From the NCBI GenBank assembly GCA_017506865.1, contig JAFCMP010000140.1, positions 62,001 through 126,000 on the forward strand: a DNA stretch of 64,000 bases, in the 5' to 3' direction. The notes beneath the pieces were generated by a model. That model saw only the letters and a program-made list of their open reading frames with translations. It was not told where the DNA came from and ran no database searches. Position numbers and translations under genes: made by a program. Shown here piece after piece: positions 13,501 to 24,871 of the stretch; the stretch's first letter is position 1, and the number at the start of each line of letters is the position of its first letter. The DNA comes from Tribonema minus. Its lineage: Eukaryota > Sar > Xanthophyceae > Tribonematales > Tribonemataceae.

Positions 13501-13821
13501 GAGCGCATCCCTCGACTGCGTCCCTCGCCCCCAAGAGCTACACCCCGTCTCCGCTGTGAGCTCGCAGAGGCTGGCATTTGCCCTCAAGCCTCGCCCACGA
13601 TCTCTGCTAGTGCCACTGCCCCCTGTTGTAGCACTGGACACTGCCCTCTGAGATGCCAGAAATTGAGGAGGAAGCGCTCTCACGCAGTGCAGCCTTAAGG
13701 CCACCTCCTGCAGCAGCATGCGCTTGCGTACCACCACACTGTGTGTGTTCCGCCAACTGCCATTTGAAGTTGATGTGGAAGTTCGGCGTCCATGTTCGCT
13801 GCTGACCGTGGTGCGCACCAT
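1577..13821 (-). CDS. CEP120: CEP120/UNI2-type centriole assembly protein, 12 exons
   Basis: Exons on the minus strand, in order: 13821-11972, 10788-10571, 9501-9332, 8590-8351, 7747-7529, 7060-6920, 6445-6323, 5576-5493, 4779-4672, 3774-3578, 2834-2756, 2032-1577. All phases agree and sum to 3885 nt (1294 aa; human CEP120 is about 986). Three C2-type domains come first: about 35-195 (VGWFALDLRDL), about 288-465 (MFTLSLTIMRASNL), and about 650-845 (FVLARYRYPRLLGGAAG, then ACSFEFGAALPALRACAQ). A coiled coil of about 930-1294 follows, ending YDEEHPVMAQLTRRI, the family's terminal motif. CEP120 family proteins act at the centriole or basal body in procentriole growth and ciliogenesis, so the organism builds flagella at some stage. 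Odd points: a Gln-rich linker near 198-225, an octa-Gln run in the last exon, and a zinc-finger-like insert in the third C2 domain. The start could be the later Met at residue 35. Family is sure; the exact N-terminus is not. Confidence 0.9.
3238..4095. repeat. tandem copies of both edges of CEP120 exon 10
   Basis: The donor-side edge of the exon (plus-strand 3568-3640) recurs in weaker form at about 3239-3320 and 3410-3480. The acceptor-side edge (from 3751) recurs at 3920 and 4066, each time with the sequence GTCCTCCGCGGCCTTGGCGC intact. Spacing is about 145-170 bp. The copies lie in the two flanking introns and are decayed away from the junction. Confidence 0.85.
5996..6085 (+). repeat. inverted copy of the start of CEP120 exon 7
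   Basis: About 30 bases on the plus strand (CGCAGGACGCGGCGCTGGAG and onward to CAGCGG) match, with roughly one mismatch, the acceptor and first codons of exon 7, which lies on the minus strand at 6445. The preceding CCG-repeat tract is shared. The copy therefore faces the exon and could pair with it in the transcript. Confidence 0.65.
6700..6960. repeat. three tandem units over the donor edge of CEP120 exon 6
   Basis: Units begin near 6703, 6812 and 6912, each with a CCTTCGCA/CCTTTGCGG core, a GCCGCCTC motif and then a run of the type CACTTCA...CTACTTGA. The last unit contains the true exon end and donor (6920). The other two lie inside the intron and are diverged. Confidence 0.75.
7165..7295. 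repeat. short tandem duplication in a CEP120 intron
   Basis: Two units of about 78 bp begin near 7171 and 7249. They share GCCGGCA, then GCTGTTGTC and ATGAGATCACGGG. They lie in the intron between exons 5 and 6. Confidence 0.7.
10800..11110. repeat. G-run minisatellite in CEP120 intron 1
   Basis: About four to five units of 60-75 bp each carry GTGAGCGCGCC or GTGAGTGCGCC, then GTGTGTCAA/GTGTGTCGA, a long G homopolymer and GCGTCAGTGAATGT. On the coding (minus) strand the G runs are C runs. The unit nearest the acceptor at 10789 supplies the C-rich tract of that splice site. Confidence 0.8.
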
Positions 13822-16082
13822 GGTGGTGCCTACAGTTTGATCACCGGAACGACCAGCTCATACTCTCTGCGGCTCTGAAGCGCAAACATGCATCTGACTC
13901 AGATGCTGCGAATCGAGGTGTAATGCGTGCACAGGGTGGTCGGCACTGCCACGAAGCAAGTACACCCCTTGCCTGCTTCAAGGTTCACAAGCACCTGAAA
14001 GCGAAGACGGCAACTGTCAGCAAGGCGACTCCCAGTTCCAAGTGACTGGCAACTGTTTCAGCAACGTGGTCCCACTTTCATGTGAATAGTCCACCTTCAT
14101 GGCAGGCGTGACTCCCACAAAGCATGTGGCGGCCTCGGCATCTTAAGCACCTGGACATTGTTGACGCCGCATTTTTGACAATCGCGCTGCAAGGGCTGCA
14201 GCCCACGCAGTCAAACTAGGTGGGGCAAGTTGGCGACAAGCGGGCGCGGCAGCGGTTTGGGTAGCAGCAGCGACTGGCTGACAACGCACGGTGGCATCCA
14301 ACTGTGCCAGCTGCAGATGCATTGGCACTAACGGTACCAGCAGCAGCCGGCAGCATCAGCGGCGCCGCCTGCGGCTCTGACTGCAGCCATCAGTGGCTGC
14401 AGCTACACCGACAGCAACGCATCCTTGACGGCAGCGGCGACATCAGCGGCGGCGCCGGCAGCCGCTGCTGCGGCACATGCGGTGTGGCGGATGTCACTAT
14501 GGCTGTGATGATGGAGGCGGCAGCACAGCACAGCACAGCACAGCACCAGTCGCACCTGCTGCACCTGCTGCTGCGACCATAACATGCAGCCGCCGTCAAA
14601 CATGGGCAGTCAGCAGCAGCCGTGGAGAAACAGGCAGCCCAGTTGGCGGCGGCGGGTGCAGTGGCGACGGCAGCAGCTCATGGTCCATGACTCAGAACGG
14701 CGCGGCCACAGGCAGGCGCCAGCGGCACGGCGCGACAGGCGGCGGCAGCCAAAGTCAGAGGACCATGCAATACAGTGTAGCGCAAACGCACCTGCCGCCA
14801 CAGTGGCTCCAACGGCAGCAGCCGAGGCTGCGCGGGGAGCAGCACTCACTGCGGCAACTTGTGAATGGGGGGCCAGTGGCGTCGACTTGCCAGTTGCCAG
14901 TACCGCGAGTGCGGCCTATGCCGCGGCAGCAGCTCCAGTAGTCACGTAATGCAGTACGCGTGGTGTGACTGCGCGGCAGACCACTTGATGTCGCCCGCAT
15001 CGCAGCTGCAGGGCGGTCCAATGCGACGCAGAGCGAACTCGCAGAGGTCATCGATGCCAGACTTTCTGACAAGCTGGAGGAGGCTCTGTGATGTTGATCG
15101 GGGGTGCTGTGCCCCTGAGCACTTGCCCATTTACAGTCACAGTGGCACACAGCTCCACAGGCATGGCGTTGACCGGAATGCAGTGGCAGCTGATCAGCGA
15201 TGCTGAAGCGCTCCAGCAAAGCGCAAGGGACTACTTACACGCCAATCACCGGCCATAGCGGAGGATCACAGGATGTGTGTTGCATCACCCGCCGATGCCC
15301 ATGCAGTGACCAGATGTGACACGTCCACCTGTCGGCGTCTGCTTACCGCGGCCATTATCCTGCGCAGTTGCAGGCTTCGAATATGGCAAAGACCCGGAGC
15401 CCAATCGAGGCTCCGGGGGTTGACTTTTTGACATCATGCTCATGATGGACATACAGTCGTCATAGTAGACGGTCATACTGACAGGCGGCTGTGTGGCAGC
15501 ACCAAGCAGCACGGTGGTGGTGGTGGTAGAGTTGCAACAGAGTGAGCACTGCATGCAGAATGTTGATTTGTGTGTTACCTGCAACCCAGGATAGCGCTGC
15601 TGAAATCCCCATACTGTTGACTCTGATCAATGAGAAACATGACAGAGTGAGGAGGCTGGACAGGTGCACAAGGCTTCCGCCGCCGAACCCTCTCTGTTGT
15701 GGCTCATACAGTATACACTACGGTCAGCGATTGACAGCACTGAATCAGAAGTGCTCATATCCGCGTGCAGTCCTTGACACGCATATGCATTCGCAACAAG
15801 GGGACCATACTGGTGCGAAGTGGACACCACTGCTTCCAGAAGGGGGTTTGGCAGCGCGCGAGCCGCGAGTTCGGCAGTGAAAAAACGGCAAATTCACGTT
15901 GAAGCTGTTTGAACGCTCACCGTATGAGCTCGGGATTGCCAAACGGTGTGGCTGCGACCTCCCGACCAACAGACTTCTCTGGACTGGAGCGAAAGTAGGA
16001 ACACACCCACAGACCAGGCGGTGCAGCGTATCCTTCAAGCCTAGCATACCACCCTACCCACTTTGAGAACGCCAGAGTCAGA
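13822..16082. other. divergent intergenic region with CAG/GCA-rich stretch
   Basis: This separates the CEP120 start (-) from the first Cys-rich gene (+). From about 14300 to 14950 it is rich in GCA, GCG and CAG triplets and includes a CACAG-type short repeat near 14522-14545. Open frames there are low-complexity and lack splice signals. Promoters for both flanking genes must lie here, but I recognise no specific element. Confidence 0.5.
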
Positions 16083-19000
16083 ATGGTCAAGTCTCTCATC
16101 GCGCTGGTGGCTGTGGCCTGCGTGGCCTCCCTGGGTGATGCAATGACATGCGGACCGGACAATACTGGAGTCACCGACGCTGACGGGAAGGTCTGCTGCC
16201 CAGCCATGTAAGTCCACCAACTCCAACGCATTCTTTGTGGCGGTGTGAGTACTAGCTGCTGTCTTTGGCTGCCGCGTCTGCCCGCGCCTATTTACCGATG
16301 GTGTACCCGGCTGATGATTCGGATATCAGTTGGATCCTAGATACTAATGTAGTACGGATCCACGTTGGGCTTGCGCATGGACAGCTGTACAGGGTCTTGT
16401 TTTGTGTTCTGGGCTCGGCTAGCGAACAATGACGGCAGTATCAGCTTCAGCTATCTAGTCGTTAGAATCGCAGAATGGCGTTCGTGGTTTCGGTTCCAGC
16501 ATCTCAAGTAATATTGACCTTGCGTTGGGTGCAGCTGAAGATCCGCCAAGACCGCACCAGTTGCGGCGGCGGAGTATTATTGTTGGGACTCCAGCCCAAA
16601 GCTAACCACACCTCTCAATCGCCTCTTTTCCACCCTGCAGGTGCGGGGAGTGCGGGGTGGAGTGCAAGACACGCTTCCCCGGCAGCGAGGAGTGGTGCTG
16701 CGTCAAGACCATTAAGGCGGCGGGGGTGCCCTGCGGCAAGCCCCCCTGCGTCCTGCAGGCAGCGCCCCCCCAGCCCACCGCCCCCCCCAAGTCCTCCCCC
16801 AAGCCCACCGCCCCCCTGAAACCCTCCCCCCAGCCCACCGTCGCCAAGACGCCCAAGCCCACAGCAACCCCCCCGACCCCCAAACCCACCATCGCCAAGA
16901 CCGCCAAGCCCACGCCCCCCCCCAAGACGCCCAAGCCCACCACCACGAGCGCGCGCGCCACGGACGATCCCGTGAATCCGGACGCGACCAAGCGGCCCAC
17001 GGGCCCGCGCGCGTCGCCCAAGCCCACGCAGCAGCAGACGGCGGCGCAGGGCGGCTGCGGGCGCAGCGGCGGCGGCAAGCTGAGCGAGGACGGCAAGGCG
17101 TGCTGCGCGGGAACGTGAGTCCTCATGGCGAAAAAAGCGGTACTGCTTTGTCTCGACCTCTCCTGTTTATTGTTACATGTAGACCCTAGTTTATTGGCTT
17201 ATTGGTCCAACTTTGTAGGTCCCAGGAATCCTAAAAACTTGAATCCTATAGTTAATTGTAGTAGATGACTCAATTTGTAGATCTCAGAAATCCTAAAAAC
17301 TTGAATCCCTTACTTAATTGTAGGAGATAACTCAATGAGTCTGTGTCGATAAAAGTTTAGTTGGTGACGGCAGATGCGCGCGTGGCGCGATGCTGTCGTG
17401 TCACGAACCGGATGCGTTGTAGGAGTGCGCACCGCTCTGTTGGCCGACCGCCTTGGTGAACTTCAAGTTGAACTGAGGAAGGCGTCTCAAGGGGAGGGGG
17501 CTGCGCGTGTCGCTCACCGTGAGGGGGAAGGGGGGGCTGGGCGGGGCGTATCTAACGCTCATGAACGATTGAGGCAGACGCCAACTAGGGGTTTGCAGCA
17601 TGAGCGGGGACCAGGCGGTAGCTGACACTGGTAGCAAAACATGTCTGCTGCAACGCTCTGTTTTATTTTGGCGTTTCAAGCTTTGCAGGGGTGGTATGCA
17701 GGTATACTATTTGCCACATCATTCATACCTGGTCATGGCCGTTCCAAGAAAATTGTGGGGTATGCAAGTGTGCTGCGCACGGCTTGCGGATCTGCAGCGA
17801 TTTCTTAGGGACATTGTCACATTTTACTGGTGCTGGCTGCGCGGTGCAGCGCATTGAGGTCTGCATAGTTTCAGCATTATATGTTCCTCTTGGTCCTTGT
17901 CAGCGTATTGCAGATTCTTAGCGCACCATGTGCCATGAATGCAGCCGTTGAATTCTGATACAGCGCCTGTGTGACGAGTGCCCCCGAATCATGCGCAAAC
18001 TTCATGCAGTTCTGCGCTTCCCAGCAACGGCAACCGCCCGGTGCACCCACGGTGCATAACACAACACAAAACAACAAAGAGATGTTGGTTATATCACACA
18101 TCATACTTCGAAGTATACCCTATTAAGGGGGTCAGCTCTCGGGTCACAGAGCTGCCCCACAGACCACAGAACCGCATGGCAGTGCTTCATACATCATACA
18201 AACCATGACATTTCTTCTTTGCCACCAAGCACCTCTAATCAGTATGCCGCTGCTGTTGCTGCCTGTCTCGATGCTGCGTCGCGTGCGTGTGCAGGTGCAA
18301 GCAGTGCGGCGGCACCGGCTGCGCGAACGCGCCCGACACGGCGGAGGACTGCTGCGTGGGCACCATCACTAGGTCAGCCGCTGCACCACGGGGGGGGGGG
18401 GGGGGGGCATGAGCTGCACCGCGTGCTTTGCGCGCTTGGCCGCACTGCCATGGGAGTTGCTGAATCGGAGGACTAGATTGTGCAGCTGTAAGGGCGCATC
18501 CTCAACTTCATAGAAGCAGCACACTTGAAGTTGGCTGTTGAAGATTTGTGAGGTGTGGCTGAATTTCTGTGGATGGACATTTGCAGGGGGCAGGTTGCCG
18601 GACACTGAAAAGGGTGTCATGGCTCTCTCAACGTCACTCGGTAGCCTTGTTGTAACCCAATCAGTAGCATTGATGTTTTTTGTATGCGCTTCAAGGAGCT
18701 CACCACGACACTCCCTGCACTGGCTCGTGCGCACTTGTTGCAGCAGCCACCTTGTTGAACTGAAAAACAAGCTTTAGGTTTGAAGTATGAGGTTCTTTGG
18801 ACGTGCAGTGACTTCCGGCTAGGTCCCCCGTGACTTACTCGCAGAGCTGACACTGATTAAATGTTGAGTAATGGGTTGTCAATGGCCTGGATTTCTCCTG
18901 TGACCTGCACTTGCTGGCATTGTTTGCTAATGTACAACATCAGAATGCGCGCTTTGGCGCCTGTCGCTGTCCCCACACTGTCAGCTGACAGCAGCCTCAA

Positions 19001-19857
19001 GCCGACACTCACTGTCGCCAGGGGCGCCCTCGCTGCGCGCTGCACGCCCGACCGATTCGCGGCGCATGACGCTTACGAGCCTCATGCATGCGCGCCATTC
19101 GCTGCTCGCTGACGCAGGCGGAACATTCCGTGCGCGATGCACAACGCGCCGTGCGTTACGCACCCGGCGCCCAAGAAGACCTGCGGCCTGTACGATCAGG
19201 GAACCCCCGGCCTGAAGGGCATCGCCTGCTGCCCCGCGAGGTGCGTGCTCATTGGCGTGAGAACCGTGCACATACCATATTGCACTGTGTATGCGCGCGT
19301 GCCGTGCTTTGTGTGGGGGTACTTTCTGAAGCACGGCTGCGCGTGCGTATGGCTGGCTGGCGTACACGTTTTGAGCGATGAGCGGATGCGCGCGCTTTGA
19401 GCGCGATTTGTTCCACTGTCTGATCTTCTCCTAGTGGAAGCAGGCAGCTCAGAGGTGACTGCAGTGCCGTGAGGCATCTGCATAGAGCACATGAGCGTCA
19501 AGCGCCGAACCGCACTTTTACCGCAGCAACATTGTCATGCGCCAGTGCCGCACGGCCGCCTGCAACTCTGCCAAATTGCGTACACCACAATCGCCCCGCA
19601 CCGCACACGTCTGCGCAACCACGCCCCAACTACTGCTGCTGTGCGTGAGGACGTTTCAGGCAGCGGCGCCCTCACTCGCCGCTCCCCATCTCCCTCAACG
19701 CTCCGCGACTGGCAGGTGCGGCGACATCTGCGGCGGCGACAACTGCTCGACCGTCTACGAGAACAGCGCGCCGGACTGCTGCGCGAGCGAGATCATCGCC
19801 AAGGGCGACTCGTGCGACACGCACATTGCGCCGTGCGTCATACCGTTCGCCGCCTAG
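16083..19857 (+). CDS. secreted Cys-rich modular protein with Pro/Lys/Thr linker, 5 exons
   Basis: Exons 16083-16207, 16641-17114, 18295-18372, 19118-19240, 19716-19857 chain without a break (942 nt, 313 aa). Residues 1-20 are a clear signal peptide (hydrophobic core LIALVAVACVASL). The mature chain is built of short disulfide-rich modules. One is of the form CGECGVECKTRFPGSE...CC...CGKPPC (about 43-80). Later ones are of the form CxxCGGxxC...DCC...APC, with a GLKGIACCP piece between. A Pro/Lys/Thr linker (about 81-177, repeated PKPT) separates the first module from the rest and suggests an extracellular, wall-associated or glycosylated protein. All four introns are in phase 2 and fall just before module cysteines. 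Similar modules are, from memory, abundant in brown-algal-type genomes; no biochemical role is known to me. It is paralogous to the next gene. Confidence 0.85.
17205..17340. repeat. AT-rich tandem duplication inside an intron
   Basis: Two units of about 70 bp each contain ATCCTAAAAACTTGAATCC followed by TTAATTGTAG. They lie in intron 2 of the Cys-rich gene and stand out from the GC-rich background. Confidence 0.75.
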
Positions 19858-21450
19858 AACCTCCCCCCCCCCCGCCGCCCTTCGCCCCCCCCTCCCACAA
19901 CCGCTCGTGCTGCGTCCACGACCGAGCTTAGACGCTGAAACGGCGCGCACGCAACTGCTGCTAGTCGGACGGTGCCTCACACAGCCCGCTAGCAGCATTG
20001 CCGCGCGATGTCGCGGCCGCCCCCCCCCCCCGCCCCCCCCGTACCTTGGTTTTTGAGTGGAAGCGCCTAGCGGGGCCTTCCGCCTCACGCCAGCGCTGCT
20101 GTATACTTTAAAGTAGCTAGGCGAGTGTGTGAACTTCAGGAACCATCAAATGCGGGTTCGTTCGAGTGCGTGCCGGCGCGTGCCTTGCCCGCTGCGTGCC
20201 TCCGCCCCCCCCCCCCCCCTTCCGCTGGCCCCCTGTGGCGATGCTCCGCAACTGCCGCGATGCTGATGACCAGCGTCGCGGCGGTCACGCTGAGCACTGG
20301 GCAAGAGCCCTAGTGTATCAGAGTAACACTAGCACTTGTGCTGCTGCTTGCTGAGCCTCAACACAGTCGGCTGCTGGGTCATCGAGTGCTGCAAAGTCGC
20401 GCCCGGTGCCCGCGGGGCCTCGGTTTAGAGGCGTCCATCTGGTTTGTCCTCTGTGTGTGCATGTTGATGGTTCCGTTCAATTTCAAGGTATGTATATCAT
20501 AATCAACACTTGGCTGCATTCTTGTGCTGCGTCTGCTGCCATGGTGAGGGTGCTCTTGTGTGCTGTGGACTGAATGCCTGGCCATTGCGTGGGGGGTAGG
20601 GCTGGTTGAGCTTGAATGCCGAAAGCACTACTTGACAGGTTGTGTACCCGCCATAGAGTCACACCGAATTTGCAAAGAAGGTGTCTTGTCTTGCCTCTGG
20701 CTTATATGGCCAATTGTGCGCAGTGACATTGTGCAACAAGTGTTTGAACTGCACTATAGTAACATGGACCACACTCCTGTTCTAGTACGTGTTTAGCATC
20801 AGCACTCATCAATTGGATGTTACGTAATGACGTACTTGCAACTGCATTTTGATATTAACCGTTACATTACGGTTACACATCAATTCATTCATTGTCGTAA
20901 ATTCAGTAAATACTACTTTTGTTCTGGTCTGATGTGGTGCTTACGCTGGCGCCTGCGGGCTGCCTGCGGCTGGTCTGCCTTCGTCTCCCTCTGCACTGCG
21001 TGTGCGTATTTCCAAAGCGCAACGCCAAGGGCTTCTTAGTGATTTCCTGTTGTGGCCACATGCATCGGCGCTTTTCTTGTCGTGATGCCTATGAAATGCA
21101 ACATCTTCAGTAGAGTCAGGACACCTTTTGCCTGAGGTGCACGTATCAGCACGCTTGGCAAACATTGCTCCTACCGTACTTTGCCTGTCTACATCGCAGA
21201 CGGACTGAAAATCTAAAAACTAAGCAAGGCAGCCACTGGGTCTGAAACATTTGATATCAGGCCTTGAAGTTTGTCCCCGTCGCAAGGGGGGTATGTCCTC
21301 CAGTTTCTCACGGTTTTATTCTGAGTAAGACTCCTTATCGCGACACCGTTGAATCAACGGCGCGTGCGTTCAGGGTGTCAGAAGAAGGCGTTGTGTGTGT
21401 TTTGCCCTCACTCACTTGACGCCTGAAACCTGAACAGCAAAGCTTGCAGC
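19858..21450. other. intergenic region between the two Cys-rich paralogs
   Basis: Long C runs lie near 19864-19875, 20020-20040 and 20206-20220, just downstream of the first paralog's stop. From about 20400 the base composition drops toward AT. I see no exon with matching splice sites. The second paralog's promoter is presumably in the last few hundred bases. Confidence 0.5.
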
Positions 21451-23913
21451 ATGAGGAGCCTGATGATGCTGACGGCGGCCTTCTGTGGTGTTGCGGCCCT
21501 CAAGTGCGGCCCGAACAATGAAGGTGTCACAGATGGAGGCGACAAGCCCAAAGTGTGCTGCCCTGCAGAGTGAGTCCACAGAGCAGTTGATGTTCACGTT
21601 GTGTATCATGCATGACCACTGCTTGTGCTTATGTGTGTTTGCCTTGAATGCGCCTGGTAAATGTTTTGGCACGAGGCAGGACACTCATGCGTCTTAGACC
21701 TCAGTGTGCTCGCAGCATTCGATCGAGATGCAATGTCATCCAGCTCCTGTACGTACATGCGGCGATGCCGCTGCCGACGAGCTTGTGTTCGCATGCTGTA
21801 TTAAGCTAAAGTCTAGACCGCTTTACTCATCCGCCCTACTCATTACAGGTGTGTGCAGTGCGGGCTGGAGTGCAAGACGCGCTTCCCCGGCAGCGAGGAC
21901 TCGTGCTGCGTGAGGAGCATCCTCAAGGCCGGCAAGAAGTGTGGCTCGCCGCCCTGCGTGCTGGAGGAGGGGTCCCCAGTGGACACAACACCAGGCTGTG
22001 ACGTTGACGGCAAGGGCCTCCTCAGCACCGACAAGCGCGCCTGCTGTCCAGACAAGTAAGCTGCCCCGGTGTGCACTGTGTCTCAGGCAACACAGCAATT
22101 CCTAGTCATGGCGTGTGTGAGTTCACAGCGCAATTTTGATGAGTAGAGCCACCGCTGCGATGCAGACAGCGGGCTCCCAATCAGCAGAGTCTGAATAGGC
22201 ACTGGGCCACCGGCTACATGGCGCGTGCATGCAGTCGTAGTGCCTGCAGTAATACTTGGTAACTTGAGCTGCGATGCTCTCACAGGCCTTGCCGCGCGCC
22301 GCATGCGAACAACGTGAAGGTAAACATCGCTGTTATCAAGTCGAGCATCAGTCATAATGAACCATCTTGTGTGCGCCATCAGCCCGCAGTCACTACACAT
22401 TTGCATTGGTGAAGGCGAAGGTCAAAGGGGCCACCGAAAGTATCGGCAGCAGCACAAACACACGGGAGGGGAGGAGCCCACTGTAGGCTATTGTCTTGCA
22501 CGCGCCCAACCCTGGCATTTTGTGGACTTGTATGTGCCCTGCTCCGTCCGCCATCAAACGCTGCTGGGGCAATTTCTCACGCGGCGCCAGTGTTCGCTAC
22601 ACCGCCATCACCCAGTGCATTTGCAGCGAGCGCGCATTGTCGTTTCAGCTCATCGCACATGATCTCGTCACAACTTGTGCCATCACCCTTATGCTGAGGG
22701 GCGCAACCCTCGGGGTATCCTGCACCACGTCGCATACACCACGAATGCTCTCATCGAGTTTGTACGCGCTGTCCCTGCTGGGACATCTCGAGCATGCGCA
22801 AACACCCACAAAACGATATGCACGTTACACCCACACGCGCAACTGTACCTCCTGCGCACCCAGGTGCGGCACCTGCGGCGGCAAGGGCTGCGCCGACCGC
22901 TACACGGGCAGCGCGGACGACTGCTGCACCGTCAACGTGGCGCGGCGCCAGCGCGACTGCGCGGCGGCGGCGGCGCCGTGCGCCACGACGGTCGTCCCGC
23001 CCACGCGCTGCGGCAAGAACGGCACGGGCGTCGCCGGCGCCAAGGGCATCGCGTGCTGCCCCGAAACGTGAGTCGTGAGTCGCCAGCTATGCGTGCAGCT
23101 TGGTGTAGTGGCTGAGCGGTGCTGCAGGCGGCAGAGGAGTGTCACTGTAGAGAGAGCGCGTGCTGCGTATGTGTGTGCGGGCCCTGTCATTCTTGCTATA
23201 GGCATGAAAGTGCCATTGACAGAGCTCGCCAGTGAACGTCTGCTGCGGAAAGTAGACATGTTGGCTGCCATGACTGTGAGCGACGCAACGGCACAAGCGC
23301 GCACTGCTCCCCGCCAGTGATGTCCGCCGCTCAGTAAATTATCGGTGACTGCTGGCGGAACAAAACATTCAAGTCTGTGTGAGCTACTTTTTTATCTTGT
23401 GCTTGAGATCTGACTTTGTTTAAAGGGCTGTGCAAGAGGTAACTGCTGCCATGCAGGTGACGCAGCGCGCCAACTGGTTTGTGGGTGTTTGTGTCAGAAT
23501 TGATCCGCCACGTGGCTGCGGCACACGTTGCGGCGCTGACCATTGGGTGCGCCGGCTTTTCTTGCATAGCCACAGCTATCTCTCAGTAAGCGCGCAGCGC
23601 TACGCTAGCGTGCTGCATTGATGCCGCCGTAGCTGCGGGGTCTGTGGCACGGCGGCACGAACCGGGTGCCGCTCACGCCACCGTTGACATCTGAGTTTCC
23701 GCTTACACATACTCATACCTTGCTCCGCTGCTGCTGCTGCTGCTGCCGCTGCGCAGGTGCGGCGTCTGCGGCGGCGACGCGAACTGCGCGCACCGCTTCC
23801 CCGACAGCGCCTACTTCTGCTGCAGCAGCGAGGTCATCTCGCACCGCCGCTCGTGCGACGAGTTCAACGCGCCGTGCACCATTCCGCAGAAGAAGAAGGC
23901 GCCGAAGGCTTGA
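21451..23913 (+). CDS. secreted Cys-rich modular protein, shorter paralog, 4 exons
   Basis: Exons 21451-21569, 21849-22055, 22864-23067, 23757-23913 chain in phase (687 nt, 228 aa). A short signal peptide (about residues 1-16, LMMLTAAFCGVAA) is followed by KCGPNNEGVTD...KVCCPAE, the same opening as the upstream paralog (CGPDNTGVTD...KVCCPAM). Exon 2 carries CVQCGLECKTRFPGSE with the same Cys spacing. Exon 3 joins a CGTCGGKGC...DDCC module to GAKGIACCP, and exon 4 adds CGVCGGDANC...CC...APCTIP. The long Pro/Lys/Thr linker of the neighbour is missing here. All introns are phase 2. Tandem orientation and shared architecture indicate local duplication. Secretion is inferred from the signal peptide; function is unknown. 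Confidence 0.85.
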
Positions 23914-24871
23914 AGTTGATGCGTGGGGCCCCGAAGGCTTGAAGTTGGCGTGTGGGTGGATAGCACGCCTGTCGCACCGGCAGCGACATCCACCGGCACT
24001 CTGTTGCCGTTTTCTGTGATGTTTGGATTACATGGTGGTCAGTGTGTCGGGCATTTGCCACGTTCGACAAGGCAGTGGTGTGGTGTTCAGCAGTGCTCTG
24101 TTTATTACCAAAACGGAGGCATCCTGCGGCAAACCGAATACGCGTCGATCACTTCGAAGATTGGTTAGCTGCTGGTGACAGCTCTGTGACCTGACGCCCA
24201 GTTGTGGCAGGGTCACTTTCGTCTCTATATTGTGACATGAAATATTGCGAGTTTGGTACGCAACGCAAATGTGACACGGTGCCTTTGGGGCCCGGTCCGT
24301 GTTGCTATGACATTGCCGGTTATGCAGATAGCGACGGGGTCTAACGCATTCATACCTAGACCCACACAGTTGCAGTGCGCGCTCAATGGCACTGATTTAT
24401 GTGACTCTTGTCAATTGTGTTCTGATCGCTGTGTTTGTTTTGTGCTTTGTTCTTCATATGTTTGCATTTGAGTGCACAGCAGATTGCTCAGCAAGCAACG
24501 ATGTCTGCCGTAGTCCTGTGCAGCTCTCAAGTATATTACATCTTTCAACGATATGCGTGTGAGCTGCACAGTCGATGGTGTTTCACCTACTGGTTGGAGT
24601 GCCTCCAACTCTGCGATATTTGTTGTACGACGTACAATATTATTCAGTATTTCAAACCCCCCAAAACCCTAACCCTAACCCTAACGTTCTCGGATTTGAG
24701 ATTTTTTGGCGCCCTTCGCAGAATGGAGGTGTACACATGTACATAGATGCTGCTCCTTGCTTGCAGCACAGCCTTCCTGGTCAACTTTCACAAGCACTCT
24801 GGACTCGCCGTTTCTGACTGCCGAGTAGGCAAAATGACTATATATGTACATGTACATGTGTACATGTAGCT
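23914..24871. other. intergenic region with telomere-like motif
   Basis: Directly after the stop, CGAAGGCTTGAAGTTG occurs twice (about 23892 and 23932), a small tandem copy of the coding end. At 24664-24690 there are three CCCTAA units. The rest is AT-richer and holds no supported gene. It must contain the promoter of the BRCT gene. Confidence 0.5.
24664..24690. repeat. interstitial telomere-like repeat (CCCTAA)n
   Basis: Three consecutive CCCTAA units with partial flanks, the cleanest block in the window on this strand. Similar blocks, on either strand, occur at about 6272-6309, 33985-34010, 60391-60405 and 62332-62348. Confidence 0.8.

Noticed and set aside
14304-14949. Long plus-strand frames in the CAG/GCA-rich stretch
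   Set aside because: The triplet repeat opens all frames. There is no domain, signal peptide or splice support.
16083-23913. Cys-rich genes as toxins or disintegrin-like proteins
   Set aside because: Cys spacing does not match those families as I know them. The modular CGxCGG...DCC...APC pattern fits an algal secreted-module family better.
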